The position numbers and the translations under genes were made by a program. From the NCBI GenBank assembly GCA_945885775.1, contig CAMCZF010000006.1, forward strand, positions 1 to 32,884: DNA of 32,884 bases, in the 5' to 3' direction. The notes under the pieces were generated by a model, which was not told the origin of the DNA, made no database searches, and worked only from the letters and a program-made list of their open reading frames with translations. This stretch comes from Rhodoferax sp. OV413. GTDB taxonomy: Bacteria; Pseudomonadota; Gammaproteobacteria; Burkholderiales; Burkholderiaceae_C. Position 1 is the stretch's first letter; each line of letters starts with the position of its first letter. Below, one piece after another: positions 9,123 through 17,503 of the stretch.

Positions 9123-9417
9123 TAACGAAGGCGAGGTTCGCGAATTGACGGCAGCAGATATGCGCACGTTTAAACCCGCCGGCGAGGTGCTACCGCAGGC
9201 GCTGCAAAAATCCCTGGGCATGCGTGCGCGAGGCCCACAAAAGTCGCCAACAAAGGTGTCGACGACCATCCGCCTTTCACATGACGTGTTGCAAGCCTTT
9301 CGTGCAACAGGCGATGGCTGGCAAACACGGGTGGATACCGCGCTGAAGGACTGGCTCAAGACGCATACAACGGCTCAGCCAGTGGATGGCACAGACCATG
9401 GGCGAAGTGGGCGATAA
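9097..9417 (+). CDS. brnA: BrnA family antitoxin
   Basis: MKKRIPLIDNEGEVRELTAADMRTFKPA..., TTIRLSHDVLQAFRATGDGWQTRVDTALKDWL (RHH-type BrnA C-terminus); overlaps the brnT 3' end. Confidence 0.88.
   Translation: MKKRIPLIDNEGEVRELTAADMRTFKPAGEVLPQALQKSLGMRARGPQKSPTKVSTTIRLSHDVLQAFRATGDGWQTRVDTALKDWLKTHTTAQPVDGTDHGRSGR
9378..9413 (+). repeat. 36-bp direct repeat, copy 2 (within the brnA 3' end)
   Basis: Perfect match to 8673-8708; encodes the BrnA tail residues (Q)PVDGTDHGRSG. Confidence 0.97.
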
Positions 9418-9508
9418 AGCTGCAAAGTCCGAGAAAGCGGATGCAGCTTGTGCCAATAGACGACTAGGCGGTCGGCCCCGCAAGGTCAAGGCTTTTGAAG
9501 CGATGTGA
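9386..9508 (+). CDS. Small ORF (40 aa) overlapping the brnA 3' end; possible remnant or small protein
   Basis: MAQTMGEVGDKAAKSEKADAACANRRLGGRPRKVKAFEAM*; its start lies in the 36-bp repeat. No family assigned. Confidence 0.25.
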   Translation: MAQTMGEVGDKAAKSEKADAACANRRLGGRPRKVKAFEAM

Positions 9509-9543
9509 CCTGCCCGGCGGGCTGAAAAATGCAGCCGAGGGTT

Positions 9544-9903
9544 TTACAGTGTGGCCTTTATTCGCTTTAATTGCGCATGCAGGTCCAACAAGTCTTTGTT
9601 CGCAACTTGCCACACGAGCTCGTAGTCGATGCTTGCGTAACCATGAATAACGCGATTTCTCATGTAGTAAATGGCCTCCCAAGGCACGTCCGATTGCAGT
9701 GAAGCAAATTCCGGGAACTTTTTGATAACTTGGTTTGCTGCTTCACCAATCACCTCTAGGTTCCGAACAACACCATCCTGCAACAGCCGCGTAGAGAGAA
9801 ATTGGGCCTGAGTGACATCGGTCAGGTACTCATCAACCTGCTCGATGGCTTGAATCATATGATCCAAGTAGTCCTTTAGCCTATTCAGCCGCAAGTCGGT
9901 CAT
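9544..9903 (-). CDS. hepT: HepT-like HEPN ribonuclease toxin (DUF86)
   Basis: RNRVIHGY matches the HEPN Rx4HxY motif; RNLEVIGEAANQV typical of DUF86. Overlaps the MNT gene by 4 nt. Confidence 0.88.
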   Translation of the reverse strand: MTDLRLNRLKDYLDHMIQAIEQVDEYLTDVTQAQFLSTRLLQDGVVRNLEVIGEAANQVIKKFPEFASLQSDVPWEAIYYMRNRVIHGYASIDYELVWQVANKDLLDLHAQLKRIKATL

Positions 9904-10190
9904 ACCGGTTGGGCGTGCTCTACCACATGATTGCGAAATGACAAGGGCAAAGCCCTGGGGGTCAGGACATCAACTTGAATGCCCAACTCAGATTCCAGGC
10001 GCATCTGCAGTTTGGCGATGTCTAACAGCGATGTGTTGGGAGCTGGGTCTACCAAGATATCCAGGTCACTGGCGTCGGAGTCCTCGCTTCTTAAAACGGA
10101 CCCAAAAACCCGGGGATTTGAAACGCCGTACTCTGCCACAAGCGCTCGAATTCTCTCGCGGCTTCGGGCTAAGACAGCGGACGGCTTCAT
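9900..10190 (-). CDS. mntA: MntA-like minimal nucleotidyltransferase antitoxin
   Basis: RVFGSVLRSEDSDASDLDILVD fits GSx10DxD exactly; immediately upstream of hepT. Confidence 0.88.
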   Translation of the reverse strand: MKPSAVLARSRERIRALVAEYGVSNPRVFGSVLRSEDSDASDLDILVDPAPNTSLLDIAKLQMRLESELGIQVDVLTPRALPLSFRNHVVEHAQPV

Positions 10191-10289
10191 GGACTTGATC
10201 TTTTTTTGCAGTGTGAAGGGCAGATTCTATGACCTGTGCCCGTATTGACCTGTTCGATGTGACCCGCTGCCAAGACGGGCCGACTGAAA

Positions 10290-11045
10290 TCAGCCCCGGC
10301 CAGCAAACGGCATTTGGGTAGCCATCACCGTGTGGAACATCACATTGGCCTCCAGCGGCAAGCTGGCCATGTACAGCACCGACTGACCGACGATGGACAC
10401 ATCCATCAGTGGCTCAATGGCGATCTGCCCATTGGCCTGCAAGATACCGGTGGCCATGCGCGCGGCCATCTCGGTGGCGGCATTGCCGATGTCAATCTGG
10501 CCGACCGCGATGTTGTACTTGCGCCCGTCCAGCGAGGCGGTCTTGGTCAGGCCGCTGACGCCGTGTTTGGTTGAGGTGTAGGCAATGGAGTTGGGGCGCG
10601 GCGTGGTGGCCGAGATGGAGCCATTGTTGATGATGCGCCCGCCCATGGGGGTTTGCGCTTTCATGACCCGAAACGCCTGCCGAATGCACAGGAACATACC
10701 CGTGAGGTTAATGTCCACCACGGTTTTCCATTGTTCAACCGTCAGGTCTTCCAGCGGGATGCCCGGCGCGCTGACCCCGGCGTTGTTGAACAGCACGTCC
10801 AGCCGGCCAAAGGTAGCCACGGTAGTGGCAAACAGATGCTCCACGGAAGCCTCGTCGGCCACATCGGTCGACACAGCCAGGCCGTTGGCAGGTGCGGCGG
10901 ATTCGGCCAGCGCCTGCTGCAGCGGCTCAAGCCGGCGGCCGGCCAGCACCACGCGGTAGCCCGCGCCCAGCAGCGCCAGCGCGGCAGCTTTGCCGACGCC
11001 GGAGCCGGCGCCAGTGACGATAGCGACTTTGGAGGGGAAAGACAT
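10290..11045 (-). CDS. Short-chain dehydrogenase/reductase (SDR)
   Basis: [17 protein letters not shown] (TGxxxGxG), [14 protein letters not shown] (YxxxK); start at [12 protein letters not shown] with SD aaggaag. Confidence 0.9.
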   Translation of the reverse strand: MSFPSKVAIVTGAGSGVGKAAALALLGAGYRVVLAGRRLEPLQQALAESAAPANGLAVSTDVADEASVEHLFATTVATFGRLDVLFNNAGVSAPGIPLEDLTVEQWKTVVDINLTGMFLCIRQAFRVMKAQTPMGGRIINNGSISATTPRPNSIAYTSTKHGVSGLTKTASLDGRKYNIAVGQIDIGNAATEMAARMATGILQANGQIAIEPLMDVSIVGQSVLYMASLPLEANVMFHTVMATQMPFAGRG

Positions 11046-11118
11046 GCGGGCTTCCTTTGCAAAATGACGAGATACGTCATTCTCGCGCAAGGCGCATCGG
11101 CCTGCCCGCAGCGGGACC

Positions 11119-11316
11119 TCAGGTCTTGGTCTTCATCGGGCAGGAGTTCCAGCCAAAAAGCGTGTAGAGCGGGCACCAGCCGATCGCGCCCGTGGCCAGC
11201 GGCACCAGGCCAACCCAGCCCCAGACGCCGATGGTGCCGCTCAAGGTCAGCGCGATCAGGGCTAGGCCGGCCACCACACGCAGTGTGCGGTCCAGACCGC
11301 CTTCGTTGATTTTCAT
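11119..11316 (-). CDS. DUF2892 / YgaP-TM-like small inner-membrane protein
   Basis: [25 protein letters not shown]...[17 protein letters not shown] is the classic DUF2892 pattern; SD aaaggga upstream. Confidence 0.85.
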   Translation of the reverse strand: MKINEGGLDRTLRVVAGLALIALTLSGTIGVWGWVGLVPLATGAIGWCPLYTLFGWNSCPMKTKT

Positions 11317-11398
11317 AGGGAGTCCCTTTCTTGGTGATTTGCCGTTGATTCCCATAGGAAATGCCGCTCCATTAGGCACCGATCCGCACGCGCCTTGA

Positions 11399-11412
11399 TT
11401 GACACAGATCAA
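11399..11412. promoter_or_regulatory. FNR/Anr-type binding site
   Basis: TTGACACAGATCAA matches TTGAT-N4-ATCAA at 9/10 positions; centre 11405.5. Confidence 0.6.
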
Positions 11413-11452
11413 ACGCGCGAGCCGATCACACCGGTTCCCCCATAATTACGCC

Positions 11453-13177
11453 ATGACCTGGTGTCCCCGTCTGATGGCTTGGCTGCTGCTCTGGCTGGCG
11501 CTGCCAGCCCTGGCGCAGCACGTGCTGCAAGCCCGGGTGCCGGGCGCCGAATTGAGCGGCCAGGTGAGCTACCTGATCGACGACAGCCGTCAGCGCCAGC
11601 TGGCCGATCTGCTGACACCCGCCGGCCAGGCGGCACTGGTGCGGCCTGCGAAGGAACTGCGCACCGGCTACGACAACCGACCCTATTGGCTCAAGATTGA
11701 GCTGGTGCAAACCGGCGGCGCGGGTGATTGGGTGCTGGCCCTGCCCACCACGGGGATCCAGGACCTGCAGTTCTATGGCCCTTATGACGCCGCCGGGCAA
11801 CTGCTGGCGCCGCCCGTGCGCACCGGCCTGGCCCACCCCTATGCCTCTCGGCCACTGGGGAGCGAGCGTTATGTGTTCCGGGTGCGCCTGCCGCAGGCTG
11901 GCACCTACACCGCCTACCTGCGCCTGGTGTCACAGACCTCCCAGCTGTACCAGCTCTCGGCCTGGGACCCGGCCGACTACCTGGCATCGCGCCAGGACAA
12001 GCGCTTGTTTGACGGCCTGAGCTACGGCATCTTGCTGGCTCTGCTGGTCTACAACCTAGTGCTGGCACTGGTGTTCCGGGACCGCAGCTATGGGCTTTAT
12101 GTCTTGAGCTGCGGCTTTGCCTTGCTGACCGTGGCCAGTTTCAACGGGCATGCCGCGCGCCATTTGTTTTCTGACTGGCCCGCCGGCATTGAGCTGTCCT
12201 ACGTGGTGGCGCCCAGTCTGTGGATTTTGTGCAGCGCTCTGTTTGGCCGCAGCTTTCTTGAGCTGGCCCGGCGCTCTCCCTGGCTCAACCGGCTGGTCTG
12301 GCTGCCGCTGGGGCTGAGCCTGCTGGCGCTGCTGCTCGGCCTGACGTCCCAGGTAGCCATGGCGCAGCGCCTGATTGAACTGGCCTCGGCCGGCGCCTCG
12401 GTGCTGATGGTCGTAGCAGCCGTGGTGGTGTTTATGCGGGGCTACCAGCCGGCGCTTTGGTACCTGGGCGGCCAGGTCATGCTGTTTCTGGCGGTGTTGA
12501 GTGTGGTGCTGGTGAACTGGGGACTGCTGGATTTACCGTTCATGGTCTCGAACGGGCTGCAACTGGGCATCGTCATGGAAATGCTGGTGTTTGCCCTGGC
12601 GCTGAGCCGCCGCATCCGGCTGATCCAGGCGCAGCAGCTGGCACTGCAACAAAAAGCCGGCTGGTTGACCCAAGCCGCTCAGACCGACGCCATGACCGGC
12701 CTGGCCAACCGGGCCGGGCTGGAGGCGCGGGCAACCCAGATGCTGGCCGAATCCAGCTTGCACAGCGTGATGTTGCTTGACCTGGATGGTTTTAAGGCTG
12801 TCAATGACCGGCATGGGCATGGGGCCGGTGACCAGGTGCTGATCGAAGTGGCGCGGCGCATCAAGGCGGCGTTACGCGGCTCCGACACGGCAGCCCGGCT
12901 CGGTGGCGACGAGTTCGTGGTGCTGGTGGCCGGTACCGCCGATGCGGTCGACCGCCCCCGGCTCGGTGAGTTGGCCCTGCGCCTGCAAACCGCCATCCGT
13001 GCGGAAGTGGCTATTGATGGCGGCGCCGTCCAGGTCGGCAGCAGCCTGGGCATTGCCCTGTGCCCCGCTGACGGTCAGACTTTGCCTGCCTTGCTGGCCA
13101 GCGCCGACCAAGCCATGTACCAGGCCAAGGAGGCCGGGCGCGGTGATTCGGTGTTTTTTGAAGATTCGCGCTTGTAG
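11453..13177 (+). CDS. 7TMR-DISM membrane protein with diguanylate cyclase (GGDEF) domain
   Basis: N-terminal 7TMR-DISM extracellular region, seven hydrophobic segments, DAMTGLANRAGLEAR, RLGGDEFVVLVAG. Confidence 0.88.
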   Translation: MTWCPRLMAWLLLWLALPALAQHVLQARVPGAELSGQVSYLIDDSRQRQLADLLTPAGQAALVRPAKELRTGYDNRPYWLKIELVQTGGAGDWVLALPTTGIQDLQFYGPYDAAGQLLAPPVRTGLAHPYASRPLGSERYVFRVRLPQAGTYTAYLRLVSQTSQLYQLSAWDPADYLASRQDKRLFDGLSYGILLALLVYNLVLALVFRDRSYGLYVLSCGFALLTVASFNGHAARHLFSDWPAGIELSYVVAPSLWILCSALFGRSFLELARRSPWLNRLVWLPLGLSLLALLLGLTSQVAMAQRLIELASAGASVLMVVAAVVVFMRGYQPALWYLGGQVMLFLAVLSVVLVNWGLLDLPFMVSNGLQLGIVMEMLVFALALSRRIRLIQAQQLALQQKAGWLTQAAQTDAMTGLANRAGLEARATQMLAESSLHSVMLLDLDGFKAVNDRHGHGAGDQVLIEVARRIKAALRGSDTAARLGGDEFVVLVAGTADAVDRPRLGELALRLQTAIRAEVAIDGGAVQVGSSLGIALCPADGQTLPALLASADQAMYQAKEAGRGDSVFFEDSRL

Positions 13178-13280
13178 GGCTGCGATCAAACCAGCCAGCG
13201 CTCAAGCAAGCTACCCCAGGTCCAGATAAAACAGGCTTATCCCGGCCAAGTATGGCCCGGGTTCTGGGCGCGAATGGGCC

Positions 13281-14012
13281 TCACCACCCCACCTCTTGCG
13301 CAAACCGCCCCAGGGCCGCGACGCTGTCCAGCCCCAGCTTTTCCATGGCCCGCTGCCGGTGCAGTTTGACGGTGCGCAGCGCGATCTTCAGGCTCAGCAT
13401 GATCTGAGGGTTGGTCTTGCCCTGGACCGCCAACCGGATGACGTTCAGCTCCTTGTCTGTCAGTGACGCCACCAGGGCGGCAACATCAAGCTGCCGTTGC
13501 GCGGCAGTACGGTGCGCTACGTTTGTTCTCAGCGCCTTGGTCACGGCCAAAAGCAACTCGGAGGCTTCGAAGGGCTTGATCAGAAAGTCGACTGCACCCC
13601 CGTGGAATGCGCTGACCACCTCCTGGGGCAGACTCTGCCCGCTCATCAGCACCATGGGGGGCACATCGCGCCCTTGCAGTTGTCGCTGCAAAGCCAGACC
13701 GTCGATCTCCGGCATCCGCAGGTCGCACAGCAGGCAGCTTGGGCCCGGGAATGAAGGCACCGGGGCATCCAGCGCCTCTAGGTAGTGGCGCGCCGACGCA
13801 AAGGTTTCGACCGCATAACCTTCAAACATCAGCCGGGCCGACAGCGCGGACAGCACCTCGGCGTCATCGTCGATCAAGACGACGCGGCCGCGTGCGAATC
13901 GCGCGGCGACCCTCTCGTCGTCCACCGTCACGACGCGCCGTGCCCTTGAAGGATGGGAGGGCCGGCGTGAGTCGGGCGATGCGCTTGTTTGTGGGTTCAT
14001 GTGCTCAGGCAC
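13281..14012 (-). CDS. Response regulator, FixJ/NarL type (receiver plus LuxR HTH)
   Basis: VVLIDDDAEVLSALSARLMFEGYAVETF, CDLRMPEIDGLALQRQL, LMSGQ, LIKPFEASELL; C-terminal HTH. Start may be 14000. Confidence 0.88.
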   Translation of the reverse strand: MPEHMNPQTSASPDSRRPSHPSRARRVVTVDDERVAARFARGRVVLIDDDAEVLSALSARLMFEGYAVETFASARHYLEALDAPVPSFPGPSCLLCDLRMPEIDGLALQRQLQGRDVPPMVLMSGQSLPQEVVSAFHGGAVDFLIKPFEASELLLAVTKALRTNVAHRTAAQRQLDVAALVASLTDKELNVIRLAVQGKTNPQIMLSLKIALRTVKLHRQRAMEKLGLDSVAALGRFAQEVGW

Positions 14013-15432
14013 CAGATGCGTTGGTGGTATTGGCCAGCGGCAGGTCTATCACCACGATCGCGCCACCCCCTGGCGCATTGGCCAGCGTCAAGGCGCCGTG
14101 ATGCTGGCGGACGATCGTCGTCGCGATCTCCAGACCCAGACCCAGGCCGCCGGGCTTGGTGGTGAAAAGCGCCTCCGTGGCGCTCGCCAGCGCCTCGCTT
14201 GAGAACCCAGGGCCATAGTCACGCACCGACCATGATGCGCGGCCCGCGTTGACCTGCAGCGTGATCTCTATTGGCCGCGACGCCGACGCCCCGCAGGCTT
14301 CGATAGCATTGGTCAGCAGAATCACCAACACTTGCGAGAGCTCGATCGATTCACCGGAAACCAGCATGGGCGTGTCTGGCATCGGTCGGACCAGCACCAC
14401 TTGATGGGTCTTCATAAGCGGTGCCATCAAGTCGATCACGTCAGCGCTTACCCAGAACAAGTCCACCGGGCCCAAGACGGGGGCCACCGGTTGCAGTCGT
14501 TGCCGGATGCGCTGGACAATCCCCGTGCCACGTCTGGCGCTGCGCAAGATCCCTTGCACCAGTTCGGCCTGCTGCTCGGCCTGTTCCTCGGCATTTTGTC
14601 CGCCCCTTTTTAGGCTCGCCTCGGCCAACTCGGCGTTCGACAAGATCGCCGTCAGCGGTTGTGTCAGTTCATGTGCGAGCGCGCCAGACAAAGCGCCCAG
14701 ACTGCGCAGGCGGTCCAGCCTGGACAATCGGGCTGAGAACTCGCGCAACACCGCCTCGCGTTCGGCCCGTTTGATCTCATCGGCTTGCAGCCTGGCCTTA
14801 CGCTCCAACAAGATGCCCAAGAAGGCGAAATTGCTGTTGACCGCCAAGAAGACCATCATCACCCCGATAACCGGCGCCAATTGCGCGGGGTAGGGCGCGG
14901 CCGGCAGATCCCGGGTCGTCAGAAAGATCGCCAGTTGAATGGCCACTGTCACGCCAGGAAGCAGGTAACCCACCGTCAGCCACCAAGCCGCTACGCTGTG
15001 CTGCTTGCGGGCGATCAGGGCGCTGTGCCACACCGATACAAAGGCCACGACCAGCAGGATTGGGTAAGCGATCAGCGGCCAAGGGATGACGCCTGTTGAA
15101 CGCGCCCATTCAATCGCCAGAAAGCTAGCCGTCGCCAGCCCGAACAGTGTGAACCAGGAGGCCCGTGGTAAGTTGAGGATGTGGCGCAGCGACTGCCGTC
15201 CGATCAGCAAACCAAAGCCGACGAGTGCATTGGCCAGCGAAATAGTGACAGGGGCGGGCGCGATGTTTCGCAGCCCAACCAGGCAGGTGCCCAGGCCAAG
15301 CACCAACCCGCCCAAACACCAGATGCGAACATAGGCCCGCCGGCGTGGGTTAGGCCCCACGGCGACCCACAGGGCTATGGGCAGGATCACCAGCATGATG
15401 CTGGTCAACAGAAACAGGGTTGGGGTGTCCAT
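14005..15432 (-). CDS. Membrane sensor histidine kinase
   Basis: Several TM segments, LSGALAHELTQPLTAILSNAELAEASL (H box), ILLTNAIEACG (N box), VRDYGPGF, GGLGLGLEIATTIVRQHHG (G box). Confidence 0.88.
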   Translation of the reverse strand: MDTPTLFLLTSIMLVILPIALWVAVGPNPRRRAYVRIWCLGGLVLGLGTCLVGLRNIAPAPVTISLANALVGFGLLIGRQSLRHILNLPRASWFTLFGLATASFLAIEWARSTGVIPWPLIAYPILLVVAFVSVWHSALIARKQHSVAAWWLTVGYLLPGVTVAIQLAIFLTTRDLPAAPYPAQLAPVIGVMMVFLAVNSNFAFLGILLERKARLQADEIKRAEREAVLREFSARLSRLDRLRSLGALSGALAHELTQPLTAILSNAELAEASLKRGGQNAEEQAEQQAELVQGILRSARRGTGIVQRIRQRLQPVAPVLGPVDLFWVSADVIDLMAPLMKTHQVVLVRPMPDTPMLVSGESIELSQVLVILLTNAIEACGASASRPIEITLQVNAGRASWSVRDYGPGFSSEALASATEALFTTKPGGLGLGLEIATTIVRQHHGALTLANAPGGGAIVVIDLPLANTTNASGA

Positions 15433-15495
15433 GGTTGGAAGATTCTCTCAGGCCAAATGGCAACGTACACGCGAGATCCCTCGCAAGCGAGCCCG

Positions 15496-15714
15496 CTATT
15501 CAAGGTCACGGTCAGAGATCATTCGGCTGATTCGGCCTGCATGAATGTCTTCTTGAGTCACCGTGATGCTCAGCGTTCCGGTGCGCCCATTAGGCAGGAA
15601 GATCAAGTTATTGATAACTTGACCGACACGCGCGCCTGCAGATAGGGTGATGACCACGGGCACGCCCAGGGGCATGGCGGTGGGCTTGCGCATAGCTGGA
15701 TCTGAGTCGCTCAT
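15496..15714 (-). CDS. Hypothetical small protein (72 aa)
   Basis: Intact ORF MSDSDPAMRKPTAMPLGVPVVITLSAGARVGQVINNLIFLPNGRTGTLSITVTQEDIHAG...; no family recognised. Confidence 0.4.
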   Translation of the reverse strand: MSDSDPAMRKPTAMPLGVPVVITLSAGARVGQVINNLIFLPNGRTGTLSITVTQEDIHAGRISRMISDRDLE

Positions 15715-15826
15715 TGTTTTGACCAGATAGTTGCAGGAATTTCAATAACGAAAACAGGCAATGCAGCCAGAGCTCTGACCACTGCCTCGCTTTCAGCTAT
15801 TGTTGTCGGCTGGCCGGTGGTTGCCA

Positions 15827-15913
15827 ATTGCCCCAAAGGGCAATGACGCATTTCCCCCTTCGCCCAAGCGGCGGTGCGTTACGCTTGGGAAATCTGCGGG
15901 TGCTGACACCCGC
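15827..15913. repeat. Cluster of three perfect stem-loops in an intergenic region
   Basis: attgccc-caaa-gggcaat (15827-15844); cccaagcg-N11-cgcttggg (15863-15889); gcgggtg-ctga-cacccgc (15896-15913). Confidence 0.7.
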
Positions 15914-15985
15914 GCCATGGCGGCTACGGGCGATGTGCCAACGGCACTGGCCGTGCTAGACCGCCTGGACGCAGCAGATGCTCAG

Positions 15986-16062
15986 CCTTGAAGGCTGCTG
16001 GCCAGCAGCTGCACGTTGCCCCCCGCCGCCGTGGTGTTGACGGTGATGGTTTGCTCGGCGCA
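15986..16062 (-). pseudogene. Remnant of the extreme C-terminus of a PutA-like (P5C dehydrogenase) gene
   Basis: Minus-strand reading FCAEQTITVNTTAAGGNVQLLASSLQG* resembles the PutA C-terminal ...VNTxAAGGN... signature; no upstream aldehyde-dehydrogenase ORF present. Confidence 0.6.
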
Positions 16063-16115
16063 AAAACGATATCTATAAGTCGCTGCCCTCAAGGGCTTGC
16101 GGCGGCAGCCGGTTT

Positions 16116-16170
16116 GCTACTGATTCAATAGCTACATCACCAGCAAAGACGGGGCCTAGAGCCTGTTTTG
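16116..16170 (+). repeat. Short palindromic element, intergenic copy
   Basis: GCTACTGATTCAATAGC-N22-CCTAGAGCC-TGTTTTG; same layout as the copies at 6890, 25482 and 30168. Confidence 0.65.
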
Positions 16171-16172
16171 CC

Positions 16173-17498
16173 TCAAAATCCGCTCAGGCTCCCCAGGCAG
16201 TCGTCCAGCGCCTCTATAAATAAGTCAACGTGGCCGCGCTCGAGCACCAGCGGCGGGCGAATCTTCAGAACATTGGCACTGCGGCTGCAGGCGCTGATCA
16301 GCACGCCGCGGGTTTTCATGCCGTTGACCACCTGGGTGGTCACCTCGGCGGCCGGGCGATGGGGGTCAGCCTCATGGACCAGCTCCACCCCTAAAAACAA
16401 GCCAAACTGACGTACATCGCCAATCCAGCTATGGCGAGCGGCCAGGGCCTGCAGGCCTTGGCGAAAGTAATTGCCCTGGGCCACGGCATTGGCCGGCAGT
16501 TGCTCGCGCTCCAGTACATCGAGCACCGCCATGCCGACCGCCGCACTGACCGTGTTGCCGCCAAAGGTGTTGAAGTAGCGAGTCTCGCGACCGAACGCAT
16601 CCAGCAGGTCCTGCCGGGCACACAGGCCGGCCAGCGGGTGGCCGTTGCCCATGGGCTTGCCCATGGTGACCAGGTCGGGCGCAATACCGTGCCGCTGATA
16701 GCCCCACATGTGTTGGCCGGTTCGGCCAAAGCCGGGCTGCACTTCGTCGGCAATCACCAGCATGCCCGCCGCCCTGGCGCGGGCCACGGCGGCTTGCAAA
16801 AAGCCGGCGGGCTCGCCAAACACACCGTCGCTGGTAAAGAGTGAGTCAAACAGCAGCGCCGCCGGCCGTACGCCGTCGGCCTGCATACGGGTGATGGCCT
16901 GGTCAATGCCTGCCGCAAAATCCGTGGCCACGTCGGCTTGAGTCTTGCCGTAGCGTTTGGGTGCGGCCACGGTGTAGACCATGGGCAGGCCACCAGCGGC
17001 AGGCCCCAGCGAAGGCGAGCAGGCGGCGGTGGTCTGGGTGACCCCGTGGTAGGCCCAATCCGTCACGATGACCCCGCTGCCCCCGGTATGGAACTGCGCC
17101 AGCCGCAGGGCCAGGTCATTGGCCTCGCTGCCGGTGCAGGTGAACATGAGGCGGTCCAGGCTAGGGTGGTGCGTGGACAGCAGGCGCTCGGCGTAGTCCA
17201 GCAAGGCCTCGTTCAAATAGCGGGTGTGGGTGTTGAGTTGTGCAGCCTGCTGCTGCAGGGCCTGCACCACCTGCGGGTGGCAGTGGCCCAGTGACACCAC
17301 GTTGTTGTAGGCATCCAGGTAACGCCGGCCCTCGGCGTCCCACACCCACACACCCTGGCCGCGCACCAGTTCCACCGGGTCTTGGTAAAACAGCCGGTAG
17401 GCCGGGCCCAGCAGCGCCTCGCGCCGGCGGATCAGGGTTTGCTGCCGCTCGGGCAAGCTGCCCAGCGTGGTCGGGTCAAAGGCGTTGATGGTTTTCAT
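16173..17498 (-). CDS. Class-III aminotransferase-fold PLP enzyme, AGXT2L (phosphoethanolamine / phosphohydroxylysine phospho-lyase)-like
   Basis: YLDAYNNVVSLGHCHPQVVQALQQQAAQLNTHTRYL, TGSEANDLALRLAQ, VIADEVQPGFGRTG, TMGKPMGNGHP. Confidence 0.8.
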   Translation of the reverse strand: MKTINAFDPTTLGSLPERQQTLIRRREALLGPAYRLFYQDPVELVRGQGVWVWDAEGRRYLDAYNNVVSLGHCHPQVVQALQQQAAQLNTHTRYLNEALLDYAERLLSTHHPSLDRLMFTCTGSEANDLALRLAQFHTGGSGVIVTDWAYHGVTQTTAACSPSLGPAAGGLPMVYTVAAPKRYGKTQADVATDFAAGIDQAITRMQADGVRPAALLFDSLFTSDGVFGEPAGFLQAAVARARAAGMLVIADEVQPGFGRTGQHMWGYQRHGIAPDLVTMGKPMGNGHPLAGLCARQDLLDAFGRETRYFNTFGGNTVSAAVGMAVLDVLEREQLPANAVAQGNYFRQGLQALAARHSWIGDVRQFGLFLGVELVHEADPHRPAAEVTTQVVNGMKTRGVLISACSRSANVLKIRPPLVLERGHVDLFIEALDDCLGSLSGF

Positions 17499-17503
17499 GG
17501 GGC

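Noticed and set aside
15994-16009. 16-bp perfect palindrome gctgctggccagcagc
   Set aside because: Lies in the PutA-like coding relic (LLAS codons), so the symmetry is plausibly coincidental.
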